Positions 1 to 9,115 are shown, counted from the stretch's first letter. The stretch is 64,000 bases of DNA from Oscillospiraceae bacterium (GCA_902787975.1 CADAIP010000008.1:1-64000); one strand, 5' to 3'. The notes: generated from the sequence alone by a model not told the origin. A program made the numbers and translations.

Positions 1-41
1 CAAGAACTCCTCGTTCCGCTACGCTCCACTCAAAGTTCTTG
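1..41. repeat. Inverted repeat at the window edge
   Basis: The 8-base arms CAAGAACT (1-8) and AGTTCTTG (34-41) are perfect inverted repeats around a GC-rich loop. The loop contains overlapping TCCGCT/CGCTCC words that could fold further. It lies downstream of dtd on the minus strand, but no clear T-run follows before the window ends. It could be part of a terminator or one copy of a dispersed palindromic element; the missing flank prevents a decision. Confidence 0.35.
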
Positions 42-119
42 GCAAAAGAAAGCAAATTATACTAAGGATTGAATTTACACAAAACTTTGGACTTGACTCT
101 CAATTAAGAAAACAATGCA

Positions 120-566
120 TTAAATGGCCGCAGAATCGAGTATTACGGTAAAAGGACCGTCATTTACAAGACTCACCTGCATATCTGCACCGAAAAAACC
201 TGTTCCGAGAGTTTTTACCTGTGGTCTTATGGAATCAGCAATATAGTTATAGAGCTCTTCTGCCCTTTGAGGGCCCATGCTGTCAGTAAATGAAGGCCTG
301 TTGCCGTGTTTGCAGTCAGCGTATAGAGTAAACTGTGAAACCAGTAAGATCTCACCGTCAATATCGGAAATACTTAAATTTGTCTTTCCGTTAATGTCAG
401 AGAAAATGCGCATCTTGAGAAGCTTGGCGATCATCTTATCGGCTACCGCCTCATCATCTTCTTTACCGATGCCGCATAAAACAAGCATGCCGGGGCCGAT
501 AGAAGACTTTCTTACGCCTTCTATATCAACTGCCGCTTCTTTAACAACCTGGATGCAAAATCTCAT
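120..566 (-). CDS. dtd: D-aminoacyl-tRNA deacylase
   Basis: This 148-residue protein has the normal length for Dtd, the cytoplasmic enzyme that hydrolyses D-amino acids (and glycine) from mischarged tRNA. The two family signatures are visible: SQFTLYAD at residues 77-84, and NDGPFT at 135-140, which corresponds to the Gly-cisPro chiral-selection motif. The N-terminus (MRFCIQVVKEA) diverges from the usual RxVVQRV pattern but keeps the same spacing. It is the last gene of a probable glyA-rarA-lipoprotein-dtd unit and sits 3 nt after the lipoprotein gene. Many Bacillota place dtd next to rel instead, so this location is less usual. The identification is secure. Confidence 0.95.
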   Translation of the reverse strand: MRFCIQVVKEAAVDIEGVRKSSIGPGMLVLCGIGKEDDEAVADKMIAKLLKMRIFSDINGKTNLSISDIDGEILLVSQFTLYADCKHGNRPSFTDSMGPQRAEELYNYIADSIRPQVKTLGTGFFGADMQVSLVNDGPFTVILDSAAI

Positions 567-569
567 ATA

Positions 570-1109
570 TCAGAACTCCACATCATTCTGGCAGCCTTCG
601 AGCATATACCATGAGCCGTTGATCTCATATACGACATAGTAGAAATCAACAGTTGCGCTTTCGGTATTCTTACTGAAGAATACGGTCACCTTCTGGATCT
701 GTATCCTACCGATAGTAGAATACTCAAAACCAGTTACAAAACATATCGCAGACCTCATGCTGGCTTCATCATAACCGTTTGCTACAGAGTAATCCCTGTA
801 TCCGGTTGATGCCGTACCATTTACGACTGCATCGATCTTCATGACTTCTCTGTACTGCGAATAGAGATCATCTCCGGATGATTCGCCCAGTTTGTCCAAA
901 AAGCCTTCGGGATAGCATTTGTCGAACATTGCCCTGTTATCTGTAAACAAAGATTCCATATAAGCTCTAGCCACATATTCACCGGATGTATTTACCTGTT
1001 CCATGGTGACTTGAGGTTCGATCTGGGGTCCTTTATCCTTGCCGTCACAAGCAGTGAACGCAAAAACGAACACGAGTATCAAAGCTATTGCTGACAATGT
1101 CTTACGCAT
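570..1109 (-). CDS. Putative lipoprotein of unknown function
   Basis: This 179-residue protein starts with a short lysine/arginine head, a hydrophobic stretch and a lipobox (FTAC) placing the lipidated cysteine at residue 21. It is therefore predicted to be exported and anchored on the outer face of the membrane. The mature part (about 158 residues) is mixed alpha/beta in appearance. It ends in Tyr/Val-rich segments resembling the small NTF2- or DUF4878-type extracytoplasmic folds, but that is only an impression. The start is fixed by a strong AGGAGG 6-7 nt upstream of ATG. It is sandwiched between rarA (1 nt gap) and dtd (3 nt gap) with no obvious functional link. No confident family could be named. 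Confidence 0.8.
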   Translation of the reverse strand: MRKTLSAIALILVFVFAFTACDGKDKGPQIEPQVTMEQVNTSGEYVARAYMESLFTDNRAMFDKCYPEGFLDKLGESSGDDLYSQYREVMKIDAVVNGTASTGYRDYSVANGYDEASMRSAICFVTGFEYSTIGRIQIQKVTVFFSKNTESATVDFYYVVYEINGSWYMLEGCQNDVEF

Positions 1110-1110
1110 C

Positions 1111-2409
1111 TTATTCCTCCTGCCCCGTCATCTTCTTTACGTAATCAAGATACTCAATGATCTTTCTCTCATATCCGATGTCCGTAGGCTCATAATATTT
1201 CTTACCGAGCGTCTTGTCGGTCATATACTGCTGCTTTGTAATATGTCCCGGAAAATCATGCGGGTACTTGTATCCGACCGAATAACCCAAGTCTTCCATA
1301 CCCTTGGCAGGAGCATTTCGAAGATGCATGGGAACAACACCGGTATCGGTATTAGTGGCATCATCAAGAGCCTTGTCGATCGCAAGATAAGCAGCATTGG
1401 ATTTAGGTGAAGAAGCAACAATGATACATGCTTCAGCTAAAGGGATCCTTGCTTCTGGCATACCGACAGATCTGGCACACTCATGAGCCGCAACCGCAAC
1501 GAGCAGAGCGTTGGGATTGGCCATGCCGACGTCTTCTGCAGCACAGATCATAATCCTCCGTGCCAGGAACTCTATATCCTCACCTGCTGCCAAAGCCCTG
1601 GCAAGATAAAGGATCGCAGCGTCAGGATCAGAGCCTCTCATGGACTTGATCATGGCGCTTATGTTGTCATAGTGGTATTCGCCATCCTTATCGAAAAGAA
1701 CGGTCTTAGTCTGGATGCACTCCTTCATTACTTCATCGGTAATCGTAATAGAACCATCAGATGAAGGCGGAGTCGTAATAACGGCAAGTTCTATGCTGTT
1801 AAGGGCAGATCTCGCATCACCGTTGGACGTCTCAGCTATCTTCAGAAGCGTCTCTTCGGATATTTTGACATCCATGCTGCCGAAACCCCTTTCCTTATCG
1901 GATAGGGCATTTTTAAGCACTTTAACGATATCCTTTGATTCGAGAGGCTTTAGCTGGCATACGGTTGATCTGGATACCAGAGCCTTGTTAACCTCAAAGA
2001 AAGGATTCTCGGTAGTCGCACCGATCAATACAACAGTCCCGTCTTCCACATAAGGAAGAAGGGCATCCTGCTGTAATTTATTGAATCTGTGGATCTCGTC
2101 TATGAAAAGGACCGTCTTGCGTCCTTCTGAAAGGAGCGGATTGGAAGCATCCCCTACGATCTTCTTAATATCTGAAACGCCTGCCGTTACCGCATTAAGC
2201 TGCTCAAATCTCGACTTTGTCGTATTGGCAATAACGCGCGCGAGAGCTGTCTTTCCGACTCCCGGAGGACCAAACAAAATGATCGAAGACAGACGGTCTG
2301 CCTCGATCATTCGTCTTAACATCTTTCCTTTGCCGATGATATGCTCCTGACCCGCATACTCATCCAATGTCAAAGGTGACATTCTGTAAGCGAGCGGTTT
2401 ATCTTCCAT
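1111..2409 (-). CDS. rarA: Replication-associated recombination protein A (AAA+ ATPase)
   Basis: RarA (MgsA) is a clamp-loader-like AAA+ ATPase that acts at stalled or gapped replication forks. The 432-residue length is typical. Walker A GPPGVGKT is at residues 47-54, Walker B with DEIH at 104-107, and sensor 1 GATTENP at 130-136. The C-terminal half carries the conserved helical tetramerisation region, including DPDAAILYLARAL, the AAEDVGMANP stretch and a PxHLRNAP-type segment. It follows glyA by 33 nt and precedes the lipoprotein gene by 1 nt, so co-transcription from the glyA side is likely. Family assignment is secure; the exact role in this organism is inferred. Confidence 0.95.
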   Translation of the reverse strand: MEDKPLAYRMSPLTLDEYAGQEHIIGKGKMLRRMIEADRLSSIILFGPPGVGKTALARVIANTTKSRFEQLNAVTAGVSDIKKIVGDASNPLLSEGRKTVLFIDEIHRFNKLQQDALLPYVEDGTVVLIGATTENPFFEVNKALVSRSTVCQLKPLESKDIVKVLKNALSDKERGFGSMDVKISEETLLKIAETSNGDARSALNSIELAVITTPPSSDGSITITDEVMKECIQTKTVLFDKDGEYHYDNISAMIKSMRGSDPDAAILYLARALAAGEDIEFLARRIMICAAEDVGMANPNALLVAVAAHECARSVGMPEARIPLAEACIIVASSPKSNAAYLAIDKALDDATNTDTGVVPMHLRNAPAKGMEDLGYSVGYKYPHDFPGHITKQQYMTDKTLGKKYYEPTDIGYERKIIEYLDYVKKMTGQEE

Positions 2410-2442
2410 AACATCAGGGCATCAGTCGTTATATCCCGGATA

Positions 2443-3684
2443 TCAAACGATATCGGGATATACGGGATACTTATCAGTAAGAGCCTTAACTCTCTTGATA
2501 GATTCTTCCTTCTTGTTGTCGTAGTCGAAGATGCAGTCAGCAATGATGTTTGCAACTTCAACGAAGTCTTCTTCCTTAAAGCCTCTTGCTGTAGCAGCCG
2601 GTGTACCGATACGTACGCCTGATGTAACTGTCGGCTTCTCGGGATCGAAAGGAATTGTATTCTTGTTAGCTGTGATGTTTACATCATCAAGACGCTCCTG
2701 GAGCATAGCGCCTGTAACGCCTGTGCCTCTCAGGTCGATGAGCATGAGGTGGTTATCTGTACCGCCTGATACGAGGTTAACGCCTCTTGCAAGAAGAGCC
2801 TCGCTCATAGCCTTAGCGTTCTTAATGATCTGCTCTGCATAAGCTCTGAACTCAGGTGAGAGTGCTTCTTTGAAAGCAACAGCCTTAGCAGCGATGATGT
2901 GCATGAGGGGGCCGCCCTGCTGTCCGGGGAATACTGCGGAATTGATCTTCTTAGCGTATTCCTCTTTGCACATGATGATACCGCCACGGGGTCCTCTCAA
3001 TGTCTTGTGAGTCGTTGTTGTAACGAAATCAGCATACGGAACCGGATTGGGGTGAAGTCCTGCAGCAACGAGTCCTGCAATGTGAGCCATATCTACGAAG
3101 AGGTATGCGCCGACTTCATCAGCGATCTCTCTGAACTTCTTGAAATCAATGATTCTCGGATATGCGGAAGCACCTGCAACGATTACCTTAGGCTTGCACT
3201 CGAGTGCCTTGGCACGGATTGCATCGTAGTCGAGCATCTGTGTCTTCTCATCAACCTGGTAGAACTCTGAGTGATAGGTTCTGCCGGATACGTTGATCTT
3301 CATACCGTGTGTTAAGTGACCGCCGTGTGAGAGGTCAAGTCCGAGGATAGTATCACCGGGCTCAAGAATAGCAAAGTAAACTGCTGTGTTAGCCTGAGCG
3401 CCTGAGTGAGGCTGAACGTTAACGTGCTCAGCACCGAAAAGCTGCTTAGCTCTGTCGATAGCGAGCTGCTCTACGATATCCACATACTCGCAGCCGCCGT
3501 AATAACGCTTTCCCGGGTAACCCTCAGCATACTTGTTTGTGAGCGGTGAACCTGCAGCTTCAAGAACTGCCTCAGAAACCATGTTCTCGGATGCGATAAG
3601 CTCGATCTTGTTTCTCTGACGTCCGATCTCCTGCATTATTGCGGAATAGACTTCAGAATCCTCAGCCTTAATGTGGTCGTACAT
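2443..3684 (-). CDS. glyA: Serine hydroxymethyltransferase
   Basis: GlyA interconverts serine and glycine while charging tetrahydrofolate with a one-carbon unit; it is a cytoplasmic PLP enzyme. The 413-residue product contains the PLP-lysine motif [14 protein letters not shown] with the Schiff-base lysine at residue 227, the [14 protein letters not shown] substrate loop at 51-64, and the HSGAQAN stretch near 93. The reading frame stays open 21 codons further upstream, but the start at 3684 is preferred. It has AGGAGG at the right distance, and MYDHIK matches the usual beginning of the protein. It probably heads the glyA-rarA-lipoprotein-dtd unit. High confidence. Confidence 0.97.
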   Translation of the reverse strand: MYDHIKAEDSEVYSAIMQEIGRQRNKIELIASENMVSEAVLEAAGSPLTNKYAEGYPGKRYYGGCEYVDIVEQLAIDRAKQLFGAEHVNVQPHSGAQANTAVYFAILEPGDTILGLDLSHGGHLTHGMKINVSGRTYHSEFYQVDEKTQMLDYDAIRAKALECKPKVIVAGASAYPRIIDFKKFREIADEVGAYLFVDMAHIAGLVAAGLHPNPVPYADFVTTTTHKTLRGPRGGIIMCKEEYAKKINSAVFPGQQGGPLMHIIAAKAVAFKEALSPEFRAYAEQIIKNAKAMSEALLARGVNLVSGGTDNHLMLIDLRGTGVTGAMLQERLDDVNITANKNTIPFDPEKPTVTSGVRIGTPAATARGFKEEDFVEVANIIADCIFDYDNKKEESIKRVKALTDKYPVYPDIV

Positions 3685-3840
3685 ATATAATCCTCCTGAT
3701 GGGGTAATAATCAACGCGTAATATTTTATTATAAGGGTCAAGTTCAATCAAGCCGAAAAGAATATAAAGAAGTATATTTCGTGCATAGATTTTATCTATG
3801 TTTCCGCTTGGTTTTTCGGTAAAAAATCACCTGAGGGACT
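3685..3840. other. glyA upstream region with a small hairpin
   Basis: This 156-base gap separates the glyA start from the AIR synthase-like stop. It holds a perfect 7-bp inverted repeat CATAGAT-TTT-ATCTATG (3784-3800) without a convincing T-run. It also holds an AT-rich stretch on the minus strand containing TATAAT-like sequence, presumably part of the glyA promoter. I could not define a -35/-10 pair with good spacing. I saw no fold recognisable as a glycine, THF or SAM riboswitch. Confidence 0.4.
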
Positions 3841-4869
3841 TCAAATCTTGTAAATCTCGTCAGCAGAAGGAGCCGGCATGGGTCTTATGACACCATCAAG
3901 ACCAATTGTCCTGGCACCTTCAGAGGCATCAGTGAACTCTCCGATGACAGTAGCTCTTATGCCCTGCTCTTCCAAAGCCTTAATGACCTTGTCAGGTTCA
4001 GACGAAGCTATCATAAGCGCACCAGAAGAAATGAGCCTGAACGGATCAAGTCCCAAAGCATCACAAATTGCCTTTGAACAGTCTGTAAAAGGGACCAGTC
4101 TCTGGTCAAGCGTAACACCAATTTTCGAAAAATCTGCCATTTCAAAAGCAGCGCCCTCTACACCACCCTCGGTAACGTCATGCATGAGGTTGACACAGGA
4201 TCTTGGGAACCCGTCATCTCTTAAGGCGCCTGTCTCTGAAGCCAGAGGACCTAATATGGTTCCTTCCCTTACAACGGAAATAAGGCTGCTGTATGTCCTG
4301 GCCTCTTCGATATACTCATCAGTGACTTTACCCTTCAATTTGTCTGCATGCTCATTAGCGGCAATAAAGCTGCCTTCGATAGCTGCTGTCTTGGTGATTA
4401 TAAGCTTATCTCCGGGCTTCGCATGTCCCAAAGGAACAGGGCTTCCCTTTTCAACTACGCCGAACGCAGTGGAAATTACAACGAACCTGTTTACGCAATC
4501 GGATACTTCCGTGTGGCCGCCGACGATATCAACGCCGAGTTTTCCTGCTTCACGGCTTGCCTGGTCAACTATGGAACTTATCTCTTCTTCGGAAGAATCC
4601 GGAGGCGCGATAATAACGATGAGAATACCGGTGGGAGCTACTCCGCAGGCAGCGATGTCATTGCAGGAGACATGGATCGCCAGTGTTCCTGACTCGCTTC
4701 CGCCTGCCGTAATGGGGTCGGAAGAAGTTACAAGGAGATTCTCGCCTGTCTTGAGCCATGCGCAATCAGCACCGATACCGGCGCCTGAGAGCGTATTGCT
4801 CGACAGCTTAGGAAGTCTTGATAAAACAAGAGATTCAAGCTGCTCGTCTGTAAGCTTTCCTATTCTCAA
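3841..4869 (-). CDS. AIR synthase-like (PurM/HypE superfamily) protein
   Basis: This 342-residue protein has the two-domain layout of the PurM/ThiL/SelD/HypE ATP-binding superfamily. The N-terminal domain carries GIGADCAWLKTGE and a TSSDPIT stretch near residues 31-55 plus DIVGGHTEVSD near 114. The C-terminal domain begins around PGDKLIITKTAAIEGS. The overall pattern is closest to the archaeal and clostridial AIR synthase-related proteins often labelled hydrogenase maturation factor. No hyp genes lie nearby, so a role in hydrogenase maturation is not supported. It sits 24 nt after thiI in a cysteine desulfurase-thiI unit, which suggests an ATP-dependent step in sulfur, selenium or thiamine metabolism. 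That is inference. The substrate is unknown. Confidence 0.8.
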   Translation of the reverse strand: MRIGKLTDEQLESLVLSRLPKLSSNTLSGAGIGADCAWLKTGENLLVTSSDPITAGGSESGTLAIHVSCNDIAACGVAPTGILIVIIAPPDSSEEEISSIVDQASREAGKLGVDIVGGHTEVSDCVNRFVVISTAFGVVEKGSPVPLGHAKPGDKLIITKTAAIEGSFIAANEHADKLKGKVTDEYIEEARTYSSLISVVREGTILGPLASETGALRDDGFPRSCVNLMHDVTEGGVEGAAFEMADFSKIGVTLDQRLVPFTDCSKAICDALGLDPFRLISSGALMIASSEPDKVIKALEEQGIRATVIGEFTDASEGARTIGLDGVIRPMPAPSADEIYKI

Positions 4870-4893
4870 AGCTTCCTCCTATGTTCCGCAAGA

Positions 4894-6096
4894 TCAGAAC
4901 GGATCGATGATGATATCTTCAGTTCCGAGCACACCTGATTCAACGAGGCTCTCGATATCAAGGTCCTTTTCTGCCTCGATTATATCCTCAGGATGAGGAT
5001 GTGTCTTCGGGTGTTTTGCAACAAATACAGTACAGCAATCCTCATAAGGAAGGATCGATGTCTCAAAAGCACCGATATTTCTTGAAATATCGCATGTAGC
5101 CTGCTTATCGATACCGATAAGAGGTCTTAAGATCGGCATCTTTACGACTTCGTTTGTGGCAGCGATCGCCTCCATGGTCTGGGAAGCAACCTGGCCCAAG
5201 CTCTCACCAGTGATAAGACACTTACAATCATTCTTCTGCGCAAGGCGCTCTGCTATCTGGAGCATTACGCGGCGCATCGTGACCGTGAGCATATCCTGAG
5301 GAGAATGTTTATAGAGATCAAGCTGGATCTGCGTAAAGTTGACAACATGAAGAGTCATTCTTCCGGAAAAACCGGATACGATCTTGGCGAGGTCGATTAC
5401 CTTCTGCTTGGCAAGATCACTCGTATAAGGATATGAATGGAAATAAACTGCATCCAAAGGCATTCCTCTTGAAGCCATCATGAAACCTGCAACAGGGCTG
5501 TCGATACCGCCTGACAAAAGGAGCATGCCCTTTGCGCATGAACCAACAGGAAGACCTCTGTGAGCCATCATCTTACCCGAGTAGATATAATTGGACTCAC
5601 GGATCTCAACATTCAGGATAAAGTCAGGATTCTTGACCTTAACGGAAAGATCCGGAAACTTCTGAAGGATCTGATATCCGAGTTCTTCACAGATCTCAGG
5701 TGATGTCATCGGGAAAGTCTTGTTTCCGCGCTTGCTCTCAACCTTAAAGGTCTTGTATTCAGGATGATTCTCGAGAAGCTCCCTGACGCAGATAAAAGCA
5801 TTTTCCTTGATGGATTCAAAGTCTCCTTCAAATTTCCTTGCAAGGCTTACTGATACGATACCGAAAACCTGGCATACAGCCTTCATTATGGCCTCAGCAG
5901 AAGCCATTGACTGGAAGTTCGGGTTATCCTCTTCCTTTGGTTCGATCCAGATCCTGCTCTGGCTCTGATATATCTTCAGATTACCGAATTTCTTAAGTCT
6001 GTACTTAAGGTTGCTCTTAAGCTGGATCTCAAAAGATCCTCTGTTAAGTCCCTTGAGGGTTACTTCACCCATCCTCGCCAAAAGGACATTTGCCAT
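4894..6096 (-). CDS. thiI: tRNA 4-thiouridine synthase / thiamine sulfur transferase
   Basis: ThiI adenylates and thiolates U8 of tRNA and, in some bacteria, feeds sulfur to the thiamine thiazole. The 400-residue protein has an N-terminal ferredoxin-like/THUMP region (about 1-165) and a PP-loop ATP-binding motif SGGIDSP at 195-201. A C-terminal adenylation domain holds the ITGESLGQVASQT segment. It stops before the rhodanese domain present in E. coli ThiI (482 residues), matching the short Bacillus type. Short ThiI proteins take sulfur directly from a partner cysteine desulfurase. That gene lies 10 nt upstream, exactly as in the Bacillus nifZ-thiI pair. High confidence. Confidence 0.96.
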   Translation of the reverse strand: MANVLLARMGEVTLKGLNRGSFEIQLKSNLKYRLKKFGNLKIYQSQSRIWIEPKEEDNPNFQSMASAEAIMKAVCQVFGIVSVSLARKFEGDFESIKENAFICVRELLENHPEYKTFKVESKRGNKTFPMTSPEICEELGYQILQKFPDLSVKVKNPDFILNVEIRESNYIYSGKMMAHRGLPVGSCAKGMLLLSGGIDSPVAGFMMASRGMPLDAVYFHSYPYTSDLAKQKVIDLAKIVSGFSGRMTLHVVNFTQIQLDLYKHSPQDMLTVTMRRVMLQIAERLAQKNDCKCLITGESLGQVASQTMEAIAATNEVVKMPILRPLIGIDKQATCDISRNIGAFETSILPYEDCCTVFVAKHPKTHPHPEDIIEAEKDLDIESLVESGVLGTEDIIIDPF

Positions 6097-6106
6097 GTTT
6101 ATATCC

Positions 6107-7246
6107 TCACTTCACCAGAAATTGATCGTATATCTCGTCTACACACTTAATGAACTCAACTGCTTCATCCATAGTATTATACCTGGAGAAGCTGAGCCTT
6201 ACAGCATTTGCGGCCGTCTTCCTGTCCACTCCCATCTCAAGAAGAACGTAAGATACTTTCTTCTGCTTGGCTGAACATGCGGAAACAGTCGACACGAAAA
6301 TGTCGTATATTTCAAGACAATGAAGCATTGTCTCTGATTCAAAACCTTCGAAAGAAACATTCAGCACATATGGAAGAGCATCGTCAGGAGATAAGATCTT
6401 CGCGCCTCTGCTGCTAAGTTCCTTACGTAGATACTCGTTGATCTTCAGGACCTCCGAACGCGCCTCATCGATCTCGGAAGCAACTTCCTTCAGAGCAGCC
6501 AGAAAAGCACCGGCAAGTACAGGGCTCTGCGTTCCGGATCTCATTCCATCCTGCTGTCCGCCACCGAGGATCAAAGGATCGATCCTAATGCCCCTCCTGA
6601 CATAAAGAACCCCGTTTCCTTTAATGGAATGGATCTTATGCCCTGAGAAAGAGCACATATCTGCGCCCATAGCTGACAGGTTTATGGGAAGCTTACCCAG
6701 TGCCTGGACACAATCAAGATAGATTGCCGTATCAGGCGATATTGCTTTTATAGTCTTTGAGATGCTCTCAAAAGGCAATACCGAACCCGTCTCATTATTT
6801 ACGAGAGTAAAGCATGCAAGAGCAACCCCGCCCTTTTTGAGTTCTTCTTCAAGGCTCTCTGCTACGGGCTTACCGTCTGAACCTACCTTAACGTATCTGA
6901 TCTCATATCCGAGTTTGGAAAGATATTCGAGGCATTCAAGCGTAGCCTTATGTTCGGTCCTTGTTGAGATTACGGCATTGCCGGCACGCTTATTGCGGCT
7001 CATGTATCCCTTGATCGCTGTATTGGCACTCTCAGTGGCGCATGACGTAAAGAAGATCTCCTCAGTTTTAGCACCAAGAAGTCCGGCAGTCTCCAATCTG
7101 ATATTCTCGTAGAGTTCTGCCGCTCTATTGCCGAGCTTATGAAGAGCTCCCGGATTTGCTGACAAAGAATTATCAGTAAGTTCCTGAAGCTTGGCTCTTA
7201 CGCTGTCTGATACAAATGTCGTTGCACTGTTATCAAAGTAGATCAT
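6107..7246 (-). CDS. Cysteine desulfurase (NifS/NifZ-type)
   Basis: This PLP enzyme removes sulfur from cysteine and passes it on as a persulfide. The 379-residue sequence shows the family start MIYFDNSATT, the PLP lysine in SGHKIHSIKG at residue 204, and the persulfide cysteine in STVSACSAKQK at residue 324. The Cys loop is short and followed by Ala/Lys, as in group II or NifZ-like enzymes rather than IscS. It is the first gene of a desulfurase-thiI-AIR synthase unit and is probably the dedicated donor for tRNA thiolation. The start codon is ATG at 7246, with a purine-rich GGGGAAAAGGA leader. Confidence 0.95.
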   Translation of the reverse strand: MIYFDNSATTFVSDSVRAKLQELTDNSLSANPGALHKLGNRAAELYENIRLETAGLLGAKTEEIFFTSCATESANTAIKGYMSRNKRAGNAVISTRTEHKATLECLEYLSKLGYEIRYVKVGSDGKPVAESLEEELKKGGVALACFTLVNNETGSVLPFESISKTIKAISPDTAIYLDCVQALGKLPINLSAMGADMCSFSGHKIHSIKGNGVLYVRRGIRIDPLILGGGQQDGMRSGTQSPVLAGAFLAALKEVASEIDEARSEVLKINEYLRKELSSRGAKILSPDDALPYVLNVSFEGFESETMLHCLEIYDIFVSTVSACSAKQKKVSYVLLEMGVDRKTAANAVRLSFSRYNTMDEAVEFIKCVDEIYDQFLVK

Positions 7247-7307
7247 GGTGTTCCTTTTCCCCGCATTATAAGCAAGGGCCGTATATTTCCCTGAAAATGA
7301 CGTATGT

Positions 7308-7335
7308 ATTATATATTAGCGGGCTCTGAACGCAA
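7308..7335 (-). promoter_or_regulatory. Predicted sigma-A-type promoter for the desulfurase-thiI unit
   Basis: On the minus strand, TTGCGT (7330-7335) and TATAAT (7308-7313) are separated by 16 bases. Transcription would start about 55 bases before the desulfurase ATG. It was identified by eye only. Confidence 0.5.
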
Positions 7336-7355
7336 CAACAAATATATTGATTAAA

Positions 7356-7601
7356 TCACCATTTCCTGTAGGGGCACGTGCCTTTTTTTGTGGCCGCCCT
7401 TATCTCAACATAACAGCCGCAGGCAAGACATGTTCCCTGATTGATCTTCGCGCAATCCTTACAGACAGCAAGTCTTTGGGAAGTCACCTCATCAGAAACA
7501 AGCTCTTCCGGCGGAAGAGCTTGGATTCCTTCTACAATGATCTTTTCGTATTGTTCCCTGCTGAAATCCTTAAGGAGACAGCGGGTGCAGATCTTTGGCA
7601 T
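7356..7601 (-). CDS. Small cysteine-rich protein (DUF6171-like)
   Basis: This 81-residue protein has seven or more cysteines arranged as CTRC near the start, CKDC in the middle and CLACGCY plus TCPY near the end. That pattern resembles a double zinc ribbon or treble clef. It resembles the short clostridial proteins grouped as DUF6171, which have no assigned function. There is no signal peptide, so it is probably cytoplasmic. Its ATG lies 2 nt after the GH51 arabinofuranosidase stop, so it is translated from the same message unless an internal promoter exists. Whether this neighbour relation is functional is unknown. Confidence 0.75.
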   Translation of the reverse strand: MPKICTRCLLKDFSREQYEKIIVEGIQALPPEELVSDEVTSQRLAVCKDCAKINQGTCLACGCYVEIRAATKKGTCPYRKW

Positions 7602-7603
7602 TA

Positions 7604-9115
7604 TCAGATCTCTACTTCGATATGCATTACGCTTGACGCGGGGATATTGAAGCTGAGCTTGTCGCCTTCGAAGCTTACGCCGTCGAAGACCTTCTCGCTT
7701 ACAACATCCGGTTCATCGAACGTATTGTGGTCGTCCATCTTACCGCCTACTACTGTTGCCTTGACGGACTTGATGCTGTTACCCATAAGAGTGCTTGATA
7801 CATCGTATGCTTCAGAGCAAGAGAGGTTTCCGAGTGTAATGTGGATCTTGCCGTCTTTACCCTTGGATACTGACTCATGGAGATTCGGAACCTTGTATTC
7901 ATCCTCAAGACCGATCTTCTCGGCATTGACCGAACTCTCAAGAAGCTCGCCGTCCTGGTGGCAGCTGTACATCTTGAAGACGTAGTATGTAGGAGTCTTG
8001 ATCATCTTGTCGCCCTCAGTGAGGATAACTGCCTGAAGAACGTTAACAAGCTGAGCGATATTAGCCATCTTGACTCTCTTGCAGTGCTTATTGAATATGT
8101 TGAGGTTGATGCAGGCAATGAGCGCATCTCTGATCGTATTCTGCTGATAGAGGAAGCCGGGGTTGGTTCCTTCTTCAACGTCATACCATGTGCCCCATTC
8201 GTCGACCATGAGACCGATCCTGCATTCAGGGTCATATCTGTCCATGATCGCAGAGTGCTTCTCAATGAACTCTTCCATATCAAATGTCTTGGCAAGAGTC
8301 ATGTACCACTCTTTGTCATTGAAGCCTGTGGCGCTTCCCTTGTGGTCCCAATCGTAAGGAATAGTGTAGTAATGGAGCGTAAGGCCGTCCATATAACCAA
8401 AGTTCTGAGGGTATGAGCCCTGCTGTCTGAAGCATTCCTTAAGAAGTGTCTCTGTCCAGTTATAATCCCTGTCAGTAGGTCCTACTGCAAGCTTCTTGAT
8501 CTTCTTATCCTTGTTGTACTGCTTAACGAATGTCTGATACTGCTTATAAAGATTTGCATAATACTCAGGCACCATGTTGCCGCCGCAGCCCCATGTCTCA
8601 TTACCTACTGCAAAATAGTCAACAGTCCAGGGTTTCTCCCTGCCGTTTGCCCTTCTGAGGTCAGCCATCGGAGATACGCCGTCAAAGGTCATGTACTCAA
8701 CCCATTCGCTCATCTCACGGACAGTGCCGCTTCCGACATTACCGTTAACGTATGTCTTGCATCCGAGTTGCTCGGCAAGTTCCATGAACTCGTGTGTACC
8801 GAAGCTATTATCTTCAGTAACGCCGCCCCAGTTGGTATTGATCATCTTCTTACGGGTTTCCTTGGGACCGATGCCGTCCTTCCAGTGATACTCGTCAGCA
8901 AAGCATCCGCCCGGCCAGCGAAGAACAGGGATCTTCATCTCCTTCAAAGCTTCGACAACGTCATTTCTCATTCCGTTTGTATTGGGAATATCGGAATTCT
9001 CACCGACATAAACGCCTTCGTAAATACATCTTCCGAGATGCTCTGAGAAATGTCCCTGAATCTCAGGATTAATGTGGCCAAGTTCTTTGTTTGTGTTGAT
9101 GAAAAGCTCGTACAT
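7604..9115 (-). CDS. Alpha-L-arabinofuranosidase, GH51
   Basis: GH51 enzymes release arabinose side chains from arabinoxylan or arabinan oligosaccharides. The 503-residue product carries the general acid/base in AVGNETWGCGG (Glu173) and the nucleophile in LMVDEWGTW (Glu306) of the GH51 TIM barrel, followed by a C-terminal beta-sandwich. There is no signal peptide, so it should act in the cytoplasm on imported oligosaccharides. The frame is open 11 codons further upstream. The start at 9115 is chosen because a GAGG lies 6 nt before it, the family normally begins near here, and a possible -10 (AGTATA on the plus strand, 9157-9162) would place the transcript start near the upstream ATG. No transporter or regulator is adjacent. 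Confidence 0.93.
   Translation of the reverse strand: MYELFINTNKELGHINPEIQGHFSEHLGRCIYEGVYVGENSDIPNTNGMRNDVVEALKEMKIPVLRWPGGCFADEYHWKDGIGPKETRKKMINTNWGGVTEDNSFGTHEFMELAEQLGCKTYVNGNVGSGTVREMSEWVEYMTFDGVSPMADLRRANGREKPWTVDYFAVGNETWGCGGNMVPEYYANLYKQYQTFVKQYNKDKKIKKLAVGPTDRDYNWTETLLKECFRQQGSYPQNFGYMDGLTLHYYTIPYDWDHKGSATGFNDKEWYMTLAKTFDMEEFIEKHSAIMDRYDPECRIGLMVDEWGTWYDVEEGTNPGFLYQQNTIRDALIACINLNIFNKHCKRVKMANIAQLVNVLQAVILTEGDKMIKTPTYYVFKMYSCHQDGELLESSVNAEKIGLEDEYKVPNLHESVSKGKDGKIHITLGNLSCSEAYDVSSTLMGNSIKSVKATVVGGKMDDHNTFDEPDVVSEKVFDGVSFEGDKLSFNIPASSVMHIEVEI

Noticed and set aside
3841..4869. Thiamine-monophosphate kinase (thiL)
   Set aside because: The fold and position near thiI suggest it, but the sequence pattern is closer to HypE/AIR synthase-related proteins and the ThiL signatures were not found.
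3878..4996. A 372-codon plus-strand open frame
   Set aside because: It is antisense to the AIR synthase-like gene and the end of thiI, both clearly conserved on the minus strand. It shows no recognisable domain and reflects codon bias.
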